From JAGNLM01 sp964439835 (lineage in GTDB: Bacteria; Pseudomonadota; Gammaproteobacteria; JAABTG01), in contig CAYTPQ010000006.1 in the NCBI GenBank assembly GCA_964439835.1, positions 1-64,000 on the forward strand: a stretch of DNA of 64,000 nt, given 5' to 3'. The translations under genes and the position numbers were made by a program. The notes beneath the pieces were generated by a model. That model did no database searches and was not told the origin of the DNA. It worked only from the letters and a program-made list of their open reading frames with translations. Of this stretch, positions 51,331-60,349 are shown in pieces; position 1 is the first letter of the stretch, and each line of letters opens with the position of its first letter.

Positions 51331-51918
51331 ATGCCCCGAAAGCTTATCAAACGCTGGCTCCCCGACCAACGTCACTTTCGTGAGCACCAGCACCTGCGCC
51401 GTCTGGGGAGCTGGATGCATCCGGCCGACCTCTGGCATATCAACCGCCGTTCTGCGTCCGGCGCCGTCGCCCTCGGCCTCTTCGTGGCGTGGGTCCCGGT
51501 CCCCTTCCAGATGCTGCTTTCGGCGCTGGGTGCAGTAGTGGCCAGGGTGAATCTGCCGATCGCGGTCGCCATGGTCTGGGTGACCAACCCGATCACGATG
51601 CCGCCGCTGTTCTGGTTCGCCTACGAGCTCGGCCTGCAGCTGCTCCGCCGGCCTGGCCTGCACCTGGAGTCGACGCCGACCCTTGGCTGGTTCGCCGAGG
51701 CCTTCGGGCAGATCTGGCAGCCGTTTCTGCTGGGTTGCCTGGTGCTCGGGATAGTTAGCGCGCTGATGGGCTACGCCGTCACCCGTCTACTCTGGCGCCT
51801 GCACGTCGTGCGCAGCTGGGAGGCCCGGACCAAGCGGCGTGGCGCCAACGGCGCCGCGTCGGCGCCACGACCCGAGCCCGTGCGAGCGGCTGCCGAACCG
51901 CCAGAGGCCGGCGAGTGA
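51331..51918 (+). CDS. DUF2062 membrane protein
   Basis: A 195-residue protein with three hydrophobic stretches (about 45-70, 75-100, 125-155). The DUF2062 pattern is WHINRRSASGAVALGLFVAWVPVPFQM and VTNPITMPPLFWFAYELG. The function is unknown; the hydrophilic C terminus is Ala/Pro/Glu-rich. It is regularly beside comEC and lolCDE in gammaproteobacteria, here divergent from comEC and convergent with lolD. Confidence 0.88.
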   Translation: MPRKLIKRWLPDQRHFREHQHLRRLGSWMHPADLWHINRRSASGAVALGLFVAWVPVPFQMLLSALGAVVARVNLPIAVAMVWVTNPITMPPLFWFAYELGLQLLRRPGLHLESTPTLGWFAEAFGQIWQPFLLGCLVLGIVSALMGYAVTRLLWRLHVVRSWEARTKRRGANGAASAPRPEPVRAAAEPPEAGE

Positions 51919-51935
51919 GCAGGGGCTCGCGGCCT

Positions 51936-52640
51936 TCAGCCCGGTAGCCCTCCCTCCCCCTGCGCGTCCTCGATCCGGCCGTCCACCATGTGCAGGACCC
52001 GGTCGGTGCGCGCGGCCAGGGACTCGTCATGCGTGACGACCACCAAGCTGGTGCCCGACTCCCGGTTCAGTTCCAGCATCAGCTCGTAGACAGCCGCCGC
52101 AGTGCGCCGGTCCAGGTTACCGGTCGGCTCGTCGGCCAGGACCGCCCGCGGGGCGGTGACCAGGGCCCGGGCGATTGCCGCCCGCTGACGTTCCCCCCCG
52201 GAGAGCTCGCCGGGCTTGTGACGCAGCCGCTCGCCCAGCCCGACTCTACCCAGCATGTCGGCAGCCGCCTCGGTCGCCTCCGCCGGGGTCGCCCCGCGAA
52301 TGAGGAGCGGCATCGCCACATTCTCGAGGGCGGTGAACTCAGGCAGCAGGTGGTGGAACTGGTAGACGAAGCCAAGCGCCCGGTTGCGCAGCCGGCCCCG
52401 CTCCACCTCGCTGAGCCTGGCCAGGTCCTGACCGTCGATCCAGACCTGGCCGCGGGTCGGGGTGTCGAGCCCGCCGAGCAGGTGCAGGAGGGTGCTCTTG
52501 CCGGCCCCGGAGCGCCCGACGATGGCCACCCGCTCGCCGGCGGCGATCGAGAGCTCGAGCCCCTTCAGGACCTGCACCGAGAGCCCGCCCTCGGTGAAGT
52601 CCCGGACCAGGTCGCGGCAGGCGAGGACCGGCTCACTCAT
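51936..52640 (-). CDS. lolD: Lipoprotein-releasing ABC transporter ATPase LolD
   Basis: ATPase of the LolCDE machine that extracts lipoproteins from the inner membrane and hands them to LolA. The 234 residues show Walker A GRSGAGKSTLLHLLGG (about 42-57), the LolD-type Q-loop FVYQFHHLLPEFTALENVAMP, signature LSGGERQR and Walker B AVLADEPTGNLD. The start overlaps the lolC end by 8 bases. Confidence 0.96.
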   Translation of the reverse strand: MSEPVLACRDLVRDFTEGGLSVQVLKGLELSIAAGERVAIVGRSGAGKSTLLHLLGGLDTPTRGQVWIDGQDLARLSEVERGRLRNRALGFVYQFHHLLPEFTALENVAMPLLIRGATPAEATEAAADMLGRVGLGERLRHKPGELSGGERQRAAIARALVTAPRAVLADEPTGNLDRRTAAAVYELMLELNRESGTSLVVVTHDESLAARTDRVLHMVDGRIEDAQGEGGLPG

Positions 52641-53880
52641 AGCGCAGGGCCTCCGCCGGCTGGGTGCGGGAGGCCCGCCAGGCTGGGTAGAGGGTCGCCG
52701 TCAGGCTCAGCCCCAGCGCGACCAGGGCGATCCGCACGACGTCCGCCCACTGCATGTCGGAGGGCAGGTCGCTGATGTAGTAGATGTCGGGCGACAGGAA
52801 CTTGACCCGGAAAAGTTCCTCGATGCCGGCCACCACGGTCTCCACGTTGAGCGCGAGCGCCACCCCGCCGACCACGCCGAGGATGGTCCCCACAACGCCG
52901 ATGATCGACCCCTGCACCATGAACATCCCCATGATGCTGCGCGGGCTCGCCCCCAGCGTGCGCAGGATGGCGATGTCGGCCTTCTTGTCCGAGACCACCA
53001 TGACCAGTGTGGAGACGATGTTGAACGCGGCGACTGCCACGATCAGGGTCAGGATCACGAACATCACCGTCTTCTCGGTACGCACCGCCCGGAAGAAATT
53101 GGCGTGCTGCTGGGTCCAGTCCGAGACCCAGTAGCGCCCGGGTAGCTGCGCGGCGACCTCGCGCGACACCCGCGGGGCGGCGAATAGGTCGTCGACCTTT
53201 AGGCGCAGCCCGCTCACCGCGTCCCCGAGGCCGAAGAGCTTCGCGGCGTCCTCCAGGTGCACGAGGGCTAGGCCCGCGTCGTACTCATACATCCCGACCT
53301 CGAAGACACCGACGACGGTGAAGCGCCGGAGGCGCGGCAGCACGCCCGCTGGCGTCACCCGGGCCTGGGGCGCCACGAGCGTCACACGGTCGCCAAGCCC
53401 AACCCCCAGGATCCGCGCCAGGTCCTTGCCGAGCAGGATGCCGAACGCCCCCGGCACCAGGTCCTCCAGGCGCCCCGAGCGCATGTGCGCGCCGACGTCC
53501 GAGACCTCGGGCTCGGTCGCCGGCAGGACGCCCCGGACGATGGTGCCGCGCACGGCGTCGCCTTCGGTGAGCATGCCCTCGGCCTGGACGTACGGGGCGA
53601 GGCCCAGGACCCGCGGGTGGCCCGCGATCTGGGCCGCCACCGCCTGCCAATTCTCGAGCCGGCCCTCGGGCCCGGAAACGGTGGCGTGCGAGGCCATCCC
53701 CAGGATCCGCTCGCGCAGCTCCTTCTCGAAGCCGTTCATCACCGACAGCACGGTGATGAGCGCGGTCACGCCGAGCGCGATCCCCAGCATGGAGGTCAGG
53801 CTGATGAAGGAGATGAAGTGGTTGCGCCGCTTGGCCCGCGTGTAGCGCAGCCCGACGAACAGCTCGAGGGGTTGGAACAT
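52633..53880 (-). CDS. lolC: Lipoprotein-releasing ABC transporter permease LolC/E
   Basis: Permease with 415 residues: a first helix (about 24-46), a long periplasmic domain (to about 270) that binds lipoprotein or LolA, and three C-terminal helices (270-300, 315-345, 375-400). It begins FVGLRYTRAKRRNHFISFISLTSMLGIALGV, the LolC/E family signature. Only one permease gene is present, so the transporter may be a homodimer (LolF-like) unless a second copy is elsewhere. Confidence 0.93.
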   Translation of the reverse strand: MFQPLELFVGLRYTRAKRRNHFISFISLTSMLGIALGVTALITVLSVMNGFEKELRERILGMASHATVSGPEGRLENWQAVAAQIAGHPRVLGLAPYVQAEGMLTEGDAVRGTIVRGVLPATEPEVSDVGAHMRSGRLEDLVPGAFGILLGKDLARILGVGLGDRVTLVAPQARVTPAGVLPRLRRFTVVGVFEVGMYEYDAGLALVHLEDAAKLFGLGDAVSGLRLKVDDLFAAPRVSREVAAQLPGRYWVSDWTQQHANFFRAVRTEKTVMFVILTLIVAVAAFNIVSTLVMVVSDKKADIAILRTLGASPRSIMGMFMVQGSIIGVVGTILGVVGGVALALNVETVVAGIEELFRVKFLSPDIYYISDLPSDMQWADVVRIALVALGLSLTATLYPAWRASRTQPAEALRYE

Positions 53881-53913
53881 GGTGCCTCTGGCTCGGGGTG
53901 CCCGCGGCGGATG

Positions 53914-54588
53914 CTACACGTGCACGACCCGGTCGCGAAGGTAGACCGGCACCGCCGCGGCCGCCGGCACCCCCCCGCCGCGGCGCAGGACCTCCGTCCC
54001 CAGGCGGGCGACCTCTGCGGCACGCGGGTGGCGGTCGGGGAGCTCGCGGACGACCATTGCGCCGAGCCGCCGGCGGAGCGTCTCGGCGTACGCCTGCCAG
54101 CCCCCGCCGGTGGCGACCCAGGACGACCCCGGGGGGGCTGCGACCCCATCGGGCGGAGTCAGGCGATCCGCGATCTCCGCTTCCATGCCGCCCGCCGCCG
54201 TGCGCCGGTAGGCGCCCCAGTAGACCTCCTGCATCCGCGCGTCCAGTAGCGCCAGCACCGCCGCCACCCCGAGCTCACGGGCAACTCCTTCGGCCAGGGC
54301 CTGCAGTGTCGAGATCGGCGCGACCGGCAGACCGGCGGCGAAGGCCACCCCCTGTGTCACCGCGGCGGCGATGCGCACGCCGGTGAACGAGCCCGGTCCC
54401 CGCCCGAAAGCCAGCCCGTCCAGGTCCCGGGGGGTGAGGCCGGCCTCGGCGAGGAGCGCGTCGGCCATCGGCAGGACCAGCTCGGCGTGGCGCCGGGGCG
54501 CCAGCTCGAACCTCTCCTGCACCTCGCCCGCCACCGACAGGGCGACCGAGCAGGCGTCGGTGGAGGTCTCGAAGGCCAGGACCTTCAC
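53914..54588 (-). CDS. tsaB: tRNA threonylcarbamoyladenosine biosynthesis protein TsaB
   Basis: Partner of TsaD in making t6A37 of ANN-decoding tRNAs. The 224 residues have the ASKHA fold: VLAFETSTDACSVAL, ELVLPMADALLAEAGLTPRDLDGLAFGRGPGSFTGVRIA and VLALLDARMQEVYW. The GTG start overlaps the helicase stop (GTGA). Family members are about 220-230 residues. Confidence 0.94.
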   Translation of the reverse strand: MKVLAFETSTDACSVALSVAGEVQERFELAPRRHAELVLPMADALLAEAGLTPRDLDGLAFGRGPGSFTGVRIAAAVTQGVAFAAGLPVAPISTLQALAEGVARELGVAAVLALLDARMQEVYWGAYRRTAAGGMEAEIADRLTPPDGVAAPPGSSWVATGGGWQAYAETLRRRLGAMVVRELPDRHPRAAEVARLGTEVLRRGGGVPAAAAVPVYLRDRVVHV

Positions 54589-56579
54589 GCCGGCGCCCCG
54601 AAAAAGGCCTGGACGTCCGCCAGCCGCCGGGTCAGGGGGAAAGGCGGAAGGCTATCCAGGAACACCCGGCCGTAGGACCGCTGCAGCAGCCGGGGGTCGC
54701 AGATCACCAGCACGCCGCGGTCGCGCACGTCGCGAATCAGCCGGCCCACCCCCTGCTTGAGCGCCAGAACCGCCTGGGGCAGCTGCAGCTCGGCGAAAGC
54801 GTTACCGCCGCGGGCCGTGACCGCCGCGGCTCGGGCCCGCGCCACCGGGTCGTCCGGCACCGCGAAGGGCAGGCGATCGATGACCACGCAGGAGAGCGCC
54901 TCGCCGCGTACGTCGACCCCCTCCCAGAAGCTGCTGGTCCCGAGCAGGACCGCCCTTGGTGTCTCGGTGAAGCGTCGCAACAGCTCCGAGCGTGTCATTT
55001 CGCCCTGGACCAGGAGCGGGAACCGGCCATCCCCCGCGAGTCGCCGGGCGGCCTCGCGCAGGGCCCGGTGGCTGGTGAAGAGCAGGAACGCCCGGCCGCC
55101 GCTCGCCTCCAGCACCGGCAGGGTCACGTCCGCGACGCGGGCGGTGTACTCTGCGGTGTTGGGATCCGGCAGTCCTGGTGGGACGTAGCAGAGCGTCTGG
55201 CGCGCGTAGTCGAAGGGGCTGTCCCACAGGCCCTCGTCCCGCTCCTGCAGGCCAAGGCTGCGGGCAAAGTGCTCGAAGCTGCCACCCACCGCCAGGGTCG
55301 CCGAGGTAAAGACCCAGGCCGAGCGCCTTGCCCGGGCACGCTCGGCGAAGACGGGGCCGGTCTCGAGGGGGGTGGCGTGCAGCGCGAAGGCGCGGGGGAA
55401 GACCTCGACCCACCGCACCCGCGCCGCGGGCTCGGCGTCGGTCATCTCCCGCAGGCGGTCGCGGAAACGCTCCGCCCGGCGGTGACACTGTCCGAGCTCC
55501 AGCCCGCGCTCGGCGGCCGCGGCCAGCGCCTCCTCCAGGCGCCCGAGGGCCCCCGCCAGGACGGAGAGGCCCGTGCTCGCCGCCGGCCCCAGTCCCGCCC
55601 CGTCCCAGAGGACCCGACGCGGCTCTGCACCCAGATCGCCGCGCAGACGCTGCACGCCACTTTCGAGCGCAGTGGCCGCAGCGTCCAGGGCCGGCAGGTC
55701 TCCCGCTTCGGCGGCGTGGGCGCGCCGGGCGTCCTGGGCCAGCTCCAGGAGCTGACGGCTGCCGAGCGCCTCGCCGAAGAACTCGCTCGCCAGCTCGGCC
55801 AGCTGGTGGGCCTCGTCCACGATCACCACGTCGGAGGGCGGCAGGACCTCGCCGAGGCCGTCGTGGCGGAGCGCCAGGTCGGCGAGCAGCAGGTGGTGAT
55901 TGACGACCACCAGGTCCGCGCCGGCCGCGGCGTGGCGGGCGCGCAGCACGTGACAGTCGGAGAGACGCGGGCAGTCCTGACCCAGGCAGTTGTCTGCAGT
56001 GGAGGTCAGCTCGCGGCGCAGGGGCGAGTCCTCCGGCAGGTCGACCAGCTCGGCCAGGTCGCCGCTGCGGGTCGTGCGGGCCCAGTCGCGCACCCGGGCC
56101 AGGATCGCGAGCTCCCGCCGGCCGCCGGCCGCCGGCGCCAGCTCCACGCGGTCCAGGCGCTCGCGGCAGAGGTAGTTCTGCCGGCCCTTCAGGAGCGCGA
56201 CCCGCGCCGCCGAGCCCAGGGCGCGGCGCACCAGGGGCAGGTCGCGGTGGAAGAGCTGTTCCTGCAGGTTGCGGGTAGCAGTGGAGAGCACGACGCGCCG
56301 CCCGCAGAGGAGCGCCGGCACCAGGTACGCGAAGGTCTTGCCGGTGCCGGTGCCCGCCTCGCACACCAGGGTCCGGCCGGTCTCCATCGCGCGAGCGACC
56401 GCCCGCGCGAGGGCCAGCTGCTCGGCGCGGGGGGCGAAGTCGAGGACCGACCGCGCCAGCGCGCCGCCGGCCGCCAGGTGCTCTGCGGTCAGCGTCTGCA
56501 ACTCGCCGCCCGCCGACCGCGCGGCCTCCTCAGGCTGCGGCGCCGGCCGCGGGTCCGCCCTCCCCGGCCGGCTAGCCAC
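54585..56579 (-). CDS. yoaA: DinG/YoaA-type ATP-dependent helicase
   Basis: XPD-related superfamily 2 helicase acting in repair of stalled forks. From the GTG at 56579 it has 664 residues. Walker A is CEAGTGTGKTFAYL, followed by an Fe-S domain with four cysteines (NYLCRERL, then CLGQDCPRLSDC), the DEAH box VIVDEAHQL and C-terminal helicase motifs GTSSFWEGVDVRG and QGVGRLIRD. The start overlaps the stop of the nuclease-like gene by 8 bases. Confidence 0.92.
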   Translation of the reverse strand: MASRPGRADPRPAPQPEEAARSAGGELQTLTAEHLAAGGALARSVLDFAPRAEQLALARAVARAMETGRTLVCEAGTGTGKTFAYLVPALLCGRRVVLSTATRNLQEQLFHRDLPLVRRALGSAARVALLKGRQNYLCRERLDRVELAPAAGGRRELAILARVRDWARTTRSGDLAELVDLPEDSPLRRELTSTADNCLGQDCPRLSDCHVLRARHAAAGADLVVVNHHLLLADLALRHDGLGEVLPPSDVVIVDEAHQLAELASEFFGEALGSRQLLELAQDARRAHAAEAGDLPALDAAATALESGVQRLRGDLGAEPRRVLWDGAGLGPAASTGLSVLAGALGRLEEALAAAAERGLELGQCHRRAERFRDRLREMTDAEPAARVRWVEVFPRAFALHATPLETGPVFAERARARRSAWVFTSATLAVGGSFEHFARSLGLQERDEGLWDSPFDYARQTLCYVPPGLPDPNTAEYTARVADVTLPVLEASGGRAFLLFTSHRALREAARRLAGDGRFPLLVQGEMTRSELLRRFTETPRAVLLGTSSFWEGVDVRGEALSCVVIDRLPFAVPDDPVARARAAAVTARGGNAFAELQLPQAVLALKQGVGRLIRDVRDRGVLVICDPRLLQRSYGRVFLDSLPPFPLTRRLADVQAFFGAPA

Positions 56580-57081
56580 TGGCCCGGTTGTCCCAGTACC
56601 CCTCGTCCTCGAGGCCGTTGGCCCGACTCCAGACCAGCCGCCCAATCGCCTTGAACCGGGCGACCGACAGGGGACCGCGACGGCTGCGCTTGCTGTCGCG
56701 GGACTCGTCCACGGCCTCCAGCACCGTGTCCCGGTCGGCCTCGTGGATCTCGTAGGGCTCGAAGTTCTCGTCCATGAGCACCAGCATCAGCACGTCCCAG
56801 TCCTGGCTGGTCTTCAGCTGGCCGAGCCGCTGGCCGGGCTTGCCCTCGTCGAAGATCGCCCGGCCCTTGATCTGGACCCGCTGTCCGGCCCAGCGCCCGC
56901 GGCCGACGGCGTCGTAGCCGATCCCCTCCTGGACCGGCACCAGCTCCAGGTCCAGGAGGCGCGCCGCGTCGTAGCGGGCGATCTCGCCCGTCAGGCCGAG
57001 GGACTTCCCCGTCGCCCGGCGGTACTCGGCGGCCAGGCGCCGGGCCTCGGTGATGAGCCTTTCGAGGGAATAGACCTCCAT
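56572..57081 (-). CDS. PD-(D/E)XK nuclease-like protein (DUF6998 type)
   Basis: A 169-residue protein of unknown function. The segment GEIARYDAARLLDLELVPVQEGIGYDAVGRGRWAGQRVQIKGRAIFD has the look of a PD-(D/E)XK nuclease core in which D (in GYDAV) is followed by Q-x-K (VQIKGR), as in several restriction-type nucleases. The N-terminal helix contributes the acidic residue E in GEIARYD. The ATG at 57081 fits this core. It is coupled to the yoaA helicase by an 8-base overlap, which suggests a DNA-repair role. Confidence 0.7.
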   Translation of the reverse strand: MEVYSLERLITEARRLAAEYRRATGKSLGLTGEIARYDAARLLDLELVPVQEGIGYDAVGRGRWAGQRVQIKGRAIFDEGKPGQRLGQLKTSQDWDVLMLVLMDENFEPYEIHEADRDTVLEAVDESRDSKRSRRGPLSVARFKAIGRLVWSRANGLEDEGYWDNRASG

Positions 57082-57276
57082 GGACGCTCTCGCTGGGCGC
57101 TGGCTTGAGACCGGACCGACCGGGGCGAGTCTACTCCGTCGCAAGGCAGCGGGCATCGGATGTCTGCCCGTGGTTCGTAACCTGCACCCGGCCGCTCGAC
57201 GCCCGGCCGCGGGCGCCCCATGGGACGGCCCGGGCTGAGCATCGGGAATGCCAGCGCCCGGCTCGCCCTGTTGAGG

Positions 57277-57285
57277 TGCGATAAT
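57277..57285 (+). promoter_or_regulatory. Extended -10 promoter of the PAS-GGDEF gene
   Basis: TGCGATAAT, 25 bases ahead of the ATG at 57310, inside the divergent 228-base gap 57082-57309. No clear -35 is seen, as is usual for extended -10 promoters. Confidence 0.45.
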
Positions 57286-57309
57286 CGCGCAGGCCCCGCC
57301 CCCGCCGAC

Positions 57310-58233
57310 ATGCCCAACACCCACGACACTGACTGCCCGCCGGCGTCGCCCGAGTCCGGCGTGGTCTTGAACAGCCTACCGGCGCCGGTGGTCGCGACCG
57401 ACGCGGTTGGGCACCTGACGCTGCTGAACCCGGCGGCCTCGGAGCTCCTGCGCCGTCCTCCCTCGCGCCTGCAGGGCATGCCGCTGGCGGAGGTGTTGGA
57501 GCTAGTGGACGAGCGACACCATGCCCTCGACGTTCGCGCGCTGCTCGTGCGCGTGCTTCAGGACGGGCTCACCCTGCGGGTCCACCACGCGACCCTGGTC
57601 CAACCGGGCGGCAACGAGGTGGCGGTCAGCTGTTCGGCCGGTCCCCTGCACGGCACGGGGGCCGAGGGGCGGGGTTCCGTCTGGCTCTTCTATGACGTGC
57701 GCGAGGAGCGCCAGCTCCGCCACCACCTGTCCGTCCAGGCCCGCCAGGACCCTTTGACCGGCCTCGTCAACCGACAGGAGTTCGAGCGTCGCCTGGAGCG
57801 CGCGGCCGCGAGCGCCTTCCGGACGGGGGGTGAGCACGCCCTCTGCTTCCTGGACCTGGACCGCTTCAAGGCCGTCAACGACCGCCACGGCCACGCCGCG
57901 GGTGACGCGGTCCTCACCGAGATCGCGGGCCTGCTGCTCTCGCGTATCCGTGGACGCGACACGCTGGCCCGCCTCGGTGGCGACGAGTTCGCGCTACTGC
58001 TGGAGCACTGCCCGCTGGAGGAGGCCCGGCGGGTGGCCGAGGGCCTCGTCGAGACCGTGCGGACCCACCGCTTCGCCTGGCACGGGGAAGCCCTCGGCGT
58101 GGGCTTGAGCGTCGGCGTCACCCCGATCCGCCCGCACGGCCCCGACGCCCCCGGCTTGCTCCGGGTAGCCGACGAGGCCTGCTACCAGGCCAAGCAGGGC
58201 GGGCGGGACCGGGTGTGCGTCGCGGGGCCCTAG
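57310..58233 (+). CDS. PAS domain diguanylate cyclase
   Basis: Makes the second messenger c-di-GMP from two GTP. The 307 residues have an N-terminal PAS domain (about 15-130, LNSLPAPVVATDAVGHLTLLNPAAS) and a GGDEF domain (145-305) beginning QDPLTGLVNRQEFE, with intact GGDEF (223-227) and the feedback inhibition I-site RGRD (214-217). No EAL domain or membrane segment, so it should be an active, product-inhibited cytoplasmic cyclase. Confidence 0.92.
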   Translation: MPNTHDTDCPPASPESGVVLNSLPAPVVATDAVGHLTLLNPAASELLRRPPSRLQGMPLAEVLELVDERHHALDVRALLVRVLQDGLTLRVHHATLVQPGGNEVAVSCSAGPLHGTGAEGRGSVWLFYDVREERQLRHHLSVQARQDPLTGLVNRQEFERRLERAAASAFRTGGEHALCFLDLDRFKAVNDRHGHAAGDAVLTEIAGLLLSRIRGRDTLARLGGDEFALLLEHCPLEEARRVAEGLVETVRTHRFAWHGEALGVGLSVGVTPIRPHGPDAPGLLRVADEACYQAKQGGRDRVCVAGP

Positions 58234-58344
58234 GCAGACCGTCACGGGACGCAGGGGATGGCCCCAGGGCCGCCACGCAACGCCTCTGGGCCGGAGCGTC
58301 CGCTGGCTCGACGGGGCGGTACCCGACCGGGTTTCGACGCCGGG

Positions 58345-58800
58345 TCAGGGCGAGTCGGCGAGCGCCTCCAGATTCAGGCGCACGCGCAGGCGGCGGTGAC
58401 TCTCGGCATCCAGGGCGTCGCCGGCGACCGGTATCGACCAGCGTCGGCGCGGGTCCTCTGTGCGCAGGTGCAGGACCACCAGCGAGGGGTACACCAGCGC
58501 GCCGGGAAGCCGCTCCGCCGTCACCGCCGACCCGTCGGCCAGACCGAGGATCCACTCGCCGTCCGTCCCCGCGAGGAGCCGGACGACCGACCGCGGGTGG
58601 CGACGGAGGACGTGACGGCGCAACTCCCGGACCAGGCTGAAGGCCACGGTGAGGACGCCCACCCCCTGAGCCCAGGGCGGCAGATGGGCCACCAGCAGGC
58701 AGGCGGCCGCGCCGGCGTGAGTCGCGAGCAGGAACAGCGCGAGCCGGCGCGAGGCGCGGAGCTCAAGTCGCAGCGGTGCTTCGGATCCGGTCGACGACAT
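58345..58800 (-). CDS. ygfX: YgfX/CptA family membrane protein
   Basis: A 151-residue inner-membrane protein with two adjacent helices (about 20-38 and 42-58) and a cytoplasmic domain. YgfX (CptA) was described as the toxin partner of SdhE/CptB affecting MreB and FtsZ, though its role in SDH assembly is better supported for the partner. The gene overlaps sdhE by 38 bases, the normal sdhE-ygfX order. No terminator is obvious downstream. Confidence 0.8.
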   Translation of the reverse strand: MSSTGSEAPLRLELRASRRLALFLLATHAGAAACLLVAHLPPWAQGVGVLTVAFSLVRELRRHVLRRHPRSVVRLLAGTDGEWILGLADGSAVTAERLPGALVYPSLVVLHLRTEDPRRRWSIPVAGDALDAESHRRLRVRLNLEALADSP

Positions 58801-59038
58801 CGGCGAGGTCCCTCTCGTCGGGGCGCGAGCGCCCGAGCAGCCAGTCCAGCAGCGTGGCGTCCGGAAGGTCGAGCAAGACCTCCAGCGCGCCCAGCTCGCC
58901 CTCCTCCAGGCGCTCGATCTCCCGGTCGGCGAAGCGGCCGAGGATCAAGTCGACCTCCAGCAGCCCCCGGCGGCAGCGCCAGCGCAGTCGCCGCAGCCAT
59001 GCCTCGGGCGACTCGCAGCGCTCATCCTGGCCATCCAT
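58763..59038 (-). CDS. sdhE: Succinate dehydrogenase assembly factor SdhE
   Basis: Small flavinylation factor that promotes covalent FAD attachment to SdhA. It has 91 residues with LRRLRWRCRRGLLEVDLILGRFADREI containing the RG(xx)E motif (here RRGLLEVD) needed for interaction with the flavoprotein. sdhA and sdhB lie 2.2 kb downstream in the window in the same orientation, so the assembly factor is near its client. Confidence 0.93.
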   Translation of the reverse strand: MDGQDERCESPEAWLRRLRWRCRRGLLEVDLILGRFADREIERLEEGELGALEVLLDLPDATLLDWLLGRSRPDERDLADVVDRIRSTAAT

Positions 59039-59234
59039 GGGCGTGCAGGATACCCCCGACCCGCCGGCCGCGTCCCTGCACGTTCGGCCCCGGCCGGCTG
59101 CGGCCAGCGACTCCCGCGCGCTATCATCGACCGCGAGTCGACCGCCTGCGCCGGGCAGGCGCGGAATCTACCCTCGCGCCCGAGTGTCCGGTGGCGATGG
59201 CGCCCCCGCCCGGCCCACGAGAGAGCAACTACTT

Positions 59235-60194
59235 ATGCGCCTGAACGCCTTCGAGTCGACCCTGCTCGGCAACGCCCCGGAGCTGAAGACGGTGCTGCGC
59301 GCCGCAGCGCTCGTCGCCGCCACCGACGCGGCGGTGCTGATCCTCGGGGAAAGCGGGACCGGCAAGGAACTCCTGGCCCGTGCCATCCATCGCGAGAGCC
59401 GGCGCGCCGAGCGGCCGTTCATCTCTCTGAACTGCGCCGCCCTGCCCGAGACCCTGGCAGACTCGGAGCTCTTCGGGCACCGCAAAGGGGCCTTCACCGG
59501 CGCGGTCGCCGACCAGGTCGGAAGGCTCTGCGGCGCCGACGGCGGGACCGTGCTGCTCGACGAGGTAGGCGACCTCGCGCTGCCGGTACAGGCCAAGCTG
59601 CTGCGGTTCCTGGAGTCTGGGGAGTGCCAGCGGGTCGGTGCCAGCGGGACCACGCGCGCGGATGTCCGTGTCATCGCCGCGACCAACCGCGACCTGCCCG
59701 AGGCGGTCCGCGCCGGGCGCTTCCGGGCCGATCTCTACTACCGGCTGCACGTGGTGCCACTGGTGCTGCCGCCCCTGCGCGAGCGTGGCGGGGACGTGCG
59801 CCTGCTGGTCACCCACCTGACCGCCGAGCTCGCGCGCCAGCACGGCCTGACGCCACCCCGCTATACCGCCGCGGCCCTCGACCTTCTTACCCGGTACCCC
59901 TGGCCCGGCAACGTGCGTGAGCTTCGCAACGTCTGCGAGCGGATGCTCGTCCTGTTACCCGGCCGCGAGATCGGCCCGGAGAACCTCCCCGCCGAGGTCC
60001 GCACGCCGTCCGCGCCACGCGGGGAGTCCTTCGTCCTGCCGGCGGAAGGGCTTTCACTCGAAGGACTCGAGGCGCAACTGATCCGCCAGGCACTCAGCCG
60101 CACGCGCGGCAACCGGAGCCAGGCCGCGCGCCTGGTCGGACTGACCCGCGATGCCCTCCTCTACCGCCTCAAGAAACACGCGATTGAGGCCTGA
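59235..60194 (+). CDS. Sigma-54-dependent transcriptional activator without sensor domain
   Basis: A 319-residue bacterial enhancer-binding protein made only of the AAA+ domain and a Fis-type HTH. Walker A GESGTGKE (38-45), GAFTGA (85-90, needed for sigma-54 contact), Walker B TVLLDEVGDL and the R-finger region are intact; the HTH is NRSQAARLVGLTRDALLYRL (about 294-313). No receiver, GAF or PAS domain precedes the AAA+ domain, as in PspF or HrpR/S. Its target genes are not evident. Confidence 0.9.
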   Translation: MRLNAFESTLLGNAPELKTVLRAAALVAATDAAVLILGESGTGKELLARAIHRESRRAERPFISLNCAALPETLADSELFGHRKGAFTGAVADQVGRLCGADGGTVLLDEVGDLALPVQAKLLRFLESGECQRVGASGTTRADVRVIAATNRDLPEAVRAGRFRADLYYRLHVVPLVLPPLRERGGDVRLLVTHLTAELARQHGLTPPRYTAAALDLLTRYPWPGNVRELRNVCERMLVLLPGREIGPENLPAEVRTPSAPRGESFVLPAEGLSLEGLEAQLIRQALSRTRGNRSQAARLVGLTRDALLYRLKKHAIEA

Positions 60195-60207
60195 AGGGCG
60201 CTGCTGG

Positions 60208-60225
60208 GCAGCGGGCGCCCGCTGC
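60208..60225. other. Perfect palindrome after the sigma-54 activator
   Basis: GCAGCGGGCGCCCGCTGC, 18 bases, 14 bases after the stop of the activator and in the 155-base convergent gap before the NosL-like gene. Without a T tract; possibly a terminator stem. Confidence 0.35.
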
Positions 60226-60349
60226 TAAGGAACGAGGCGGCCGTCGTCCGTGGCGACCGCCCCAAGGGGGAACCCGTGGACGGCCTCGCTGCCGGCGCTC
60301 CTCCGAGGAGCGGCACGTGCGCGCCTGCCGTCTGCCCGCAGGTGACCGC

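Noticed and set aside
48915..51383. A plus-strand frame of more than 800 codons opposite comEC.
   Set aside because: Low-complexity Arg/Gly/Gln/Pro sequence fully explained by the complementary strand of comEC.
58234..58344. Possible small gene or RNA between the GGDEF gene and ygfX.
   Set aside because: Only weak GC-rich complementarity without a T tract or start/ribosome site was found.
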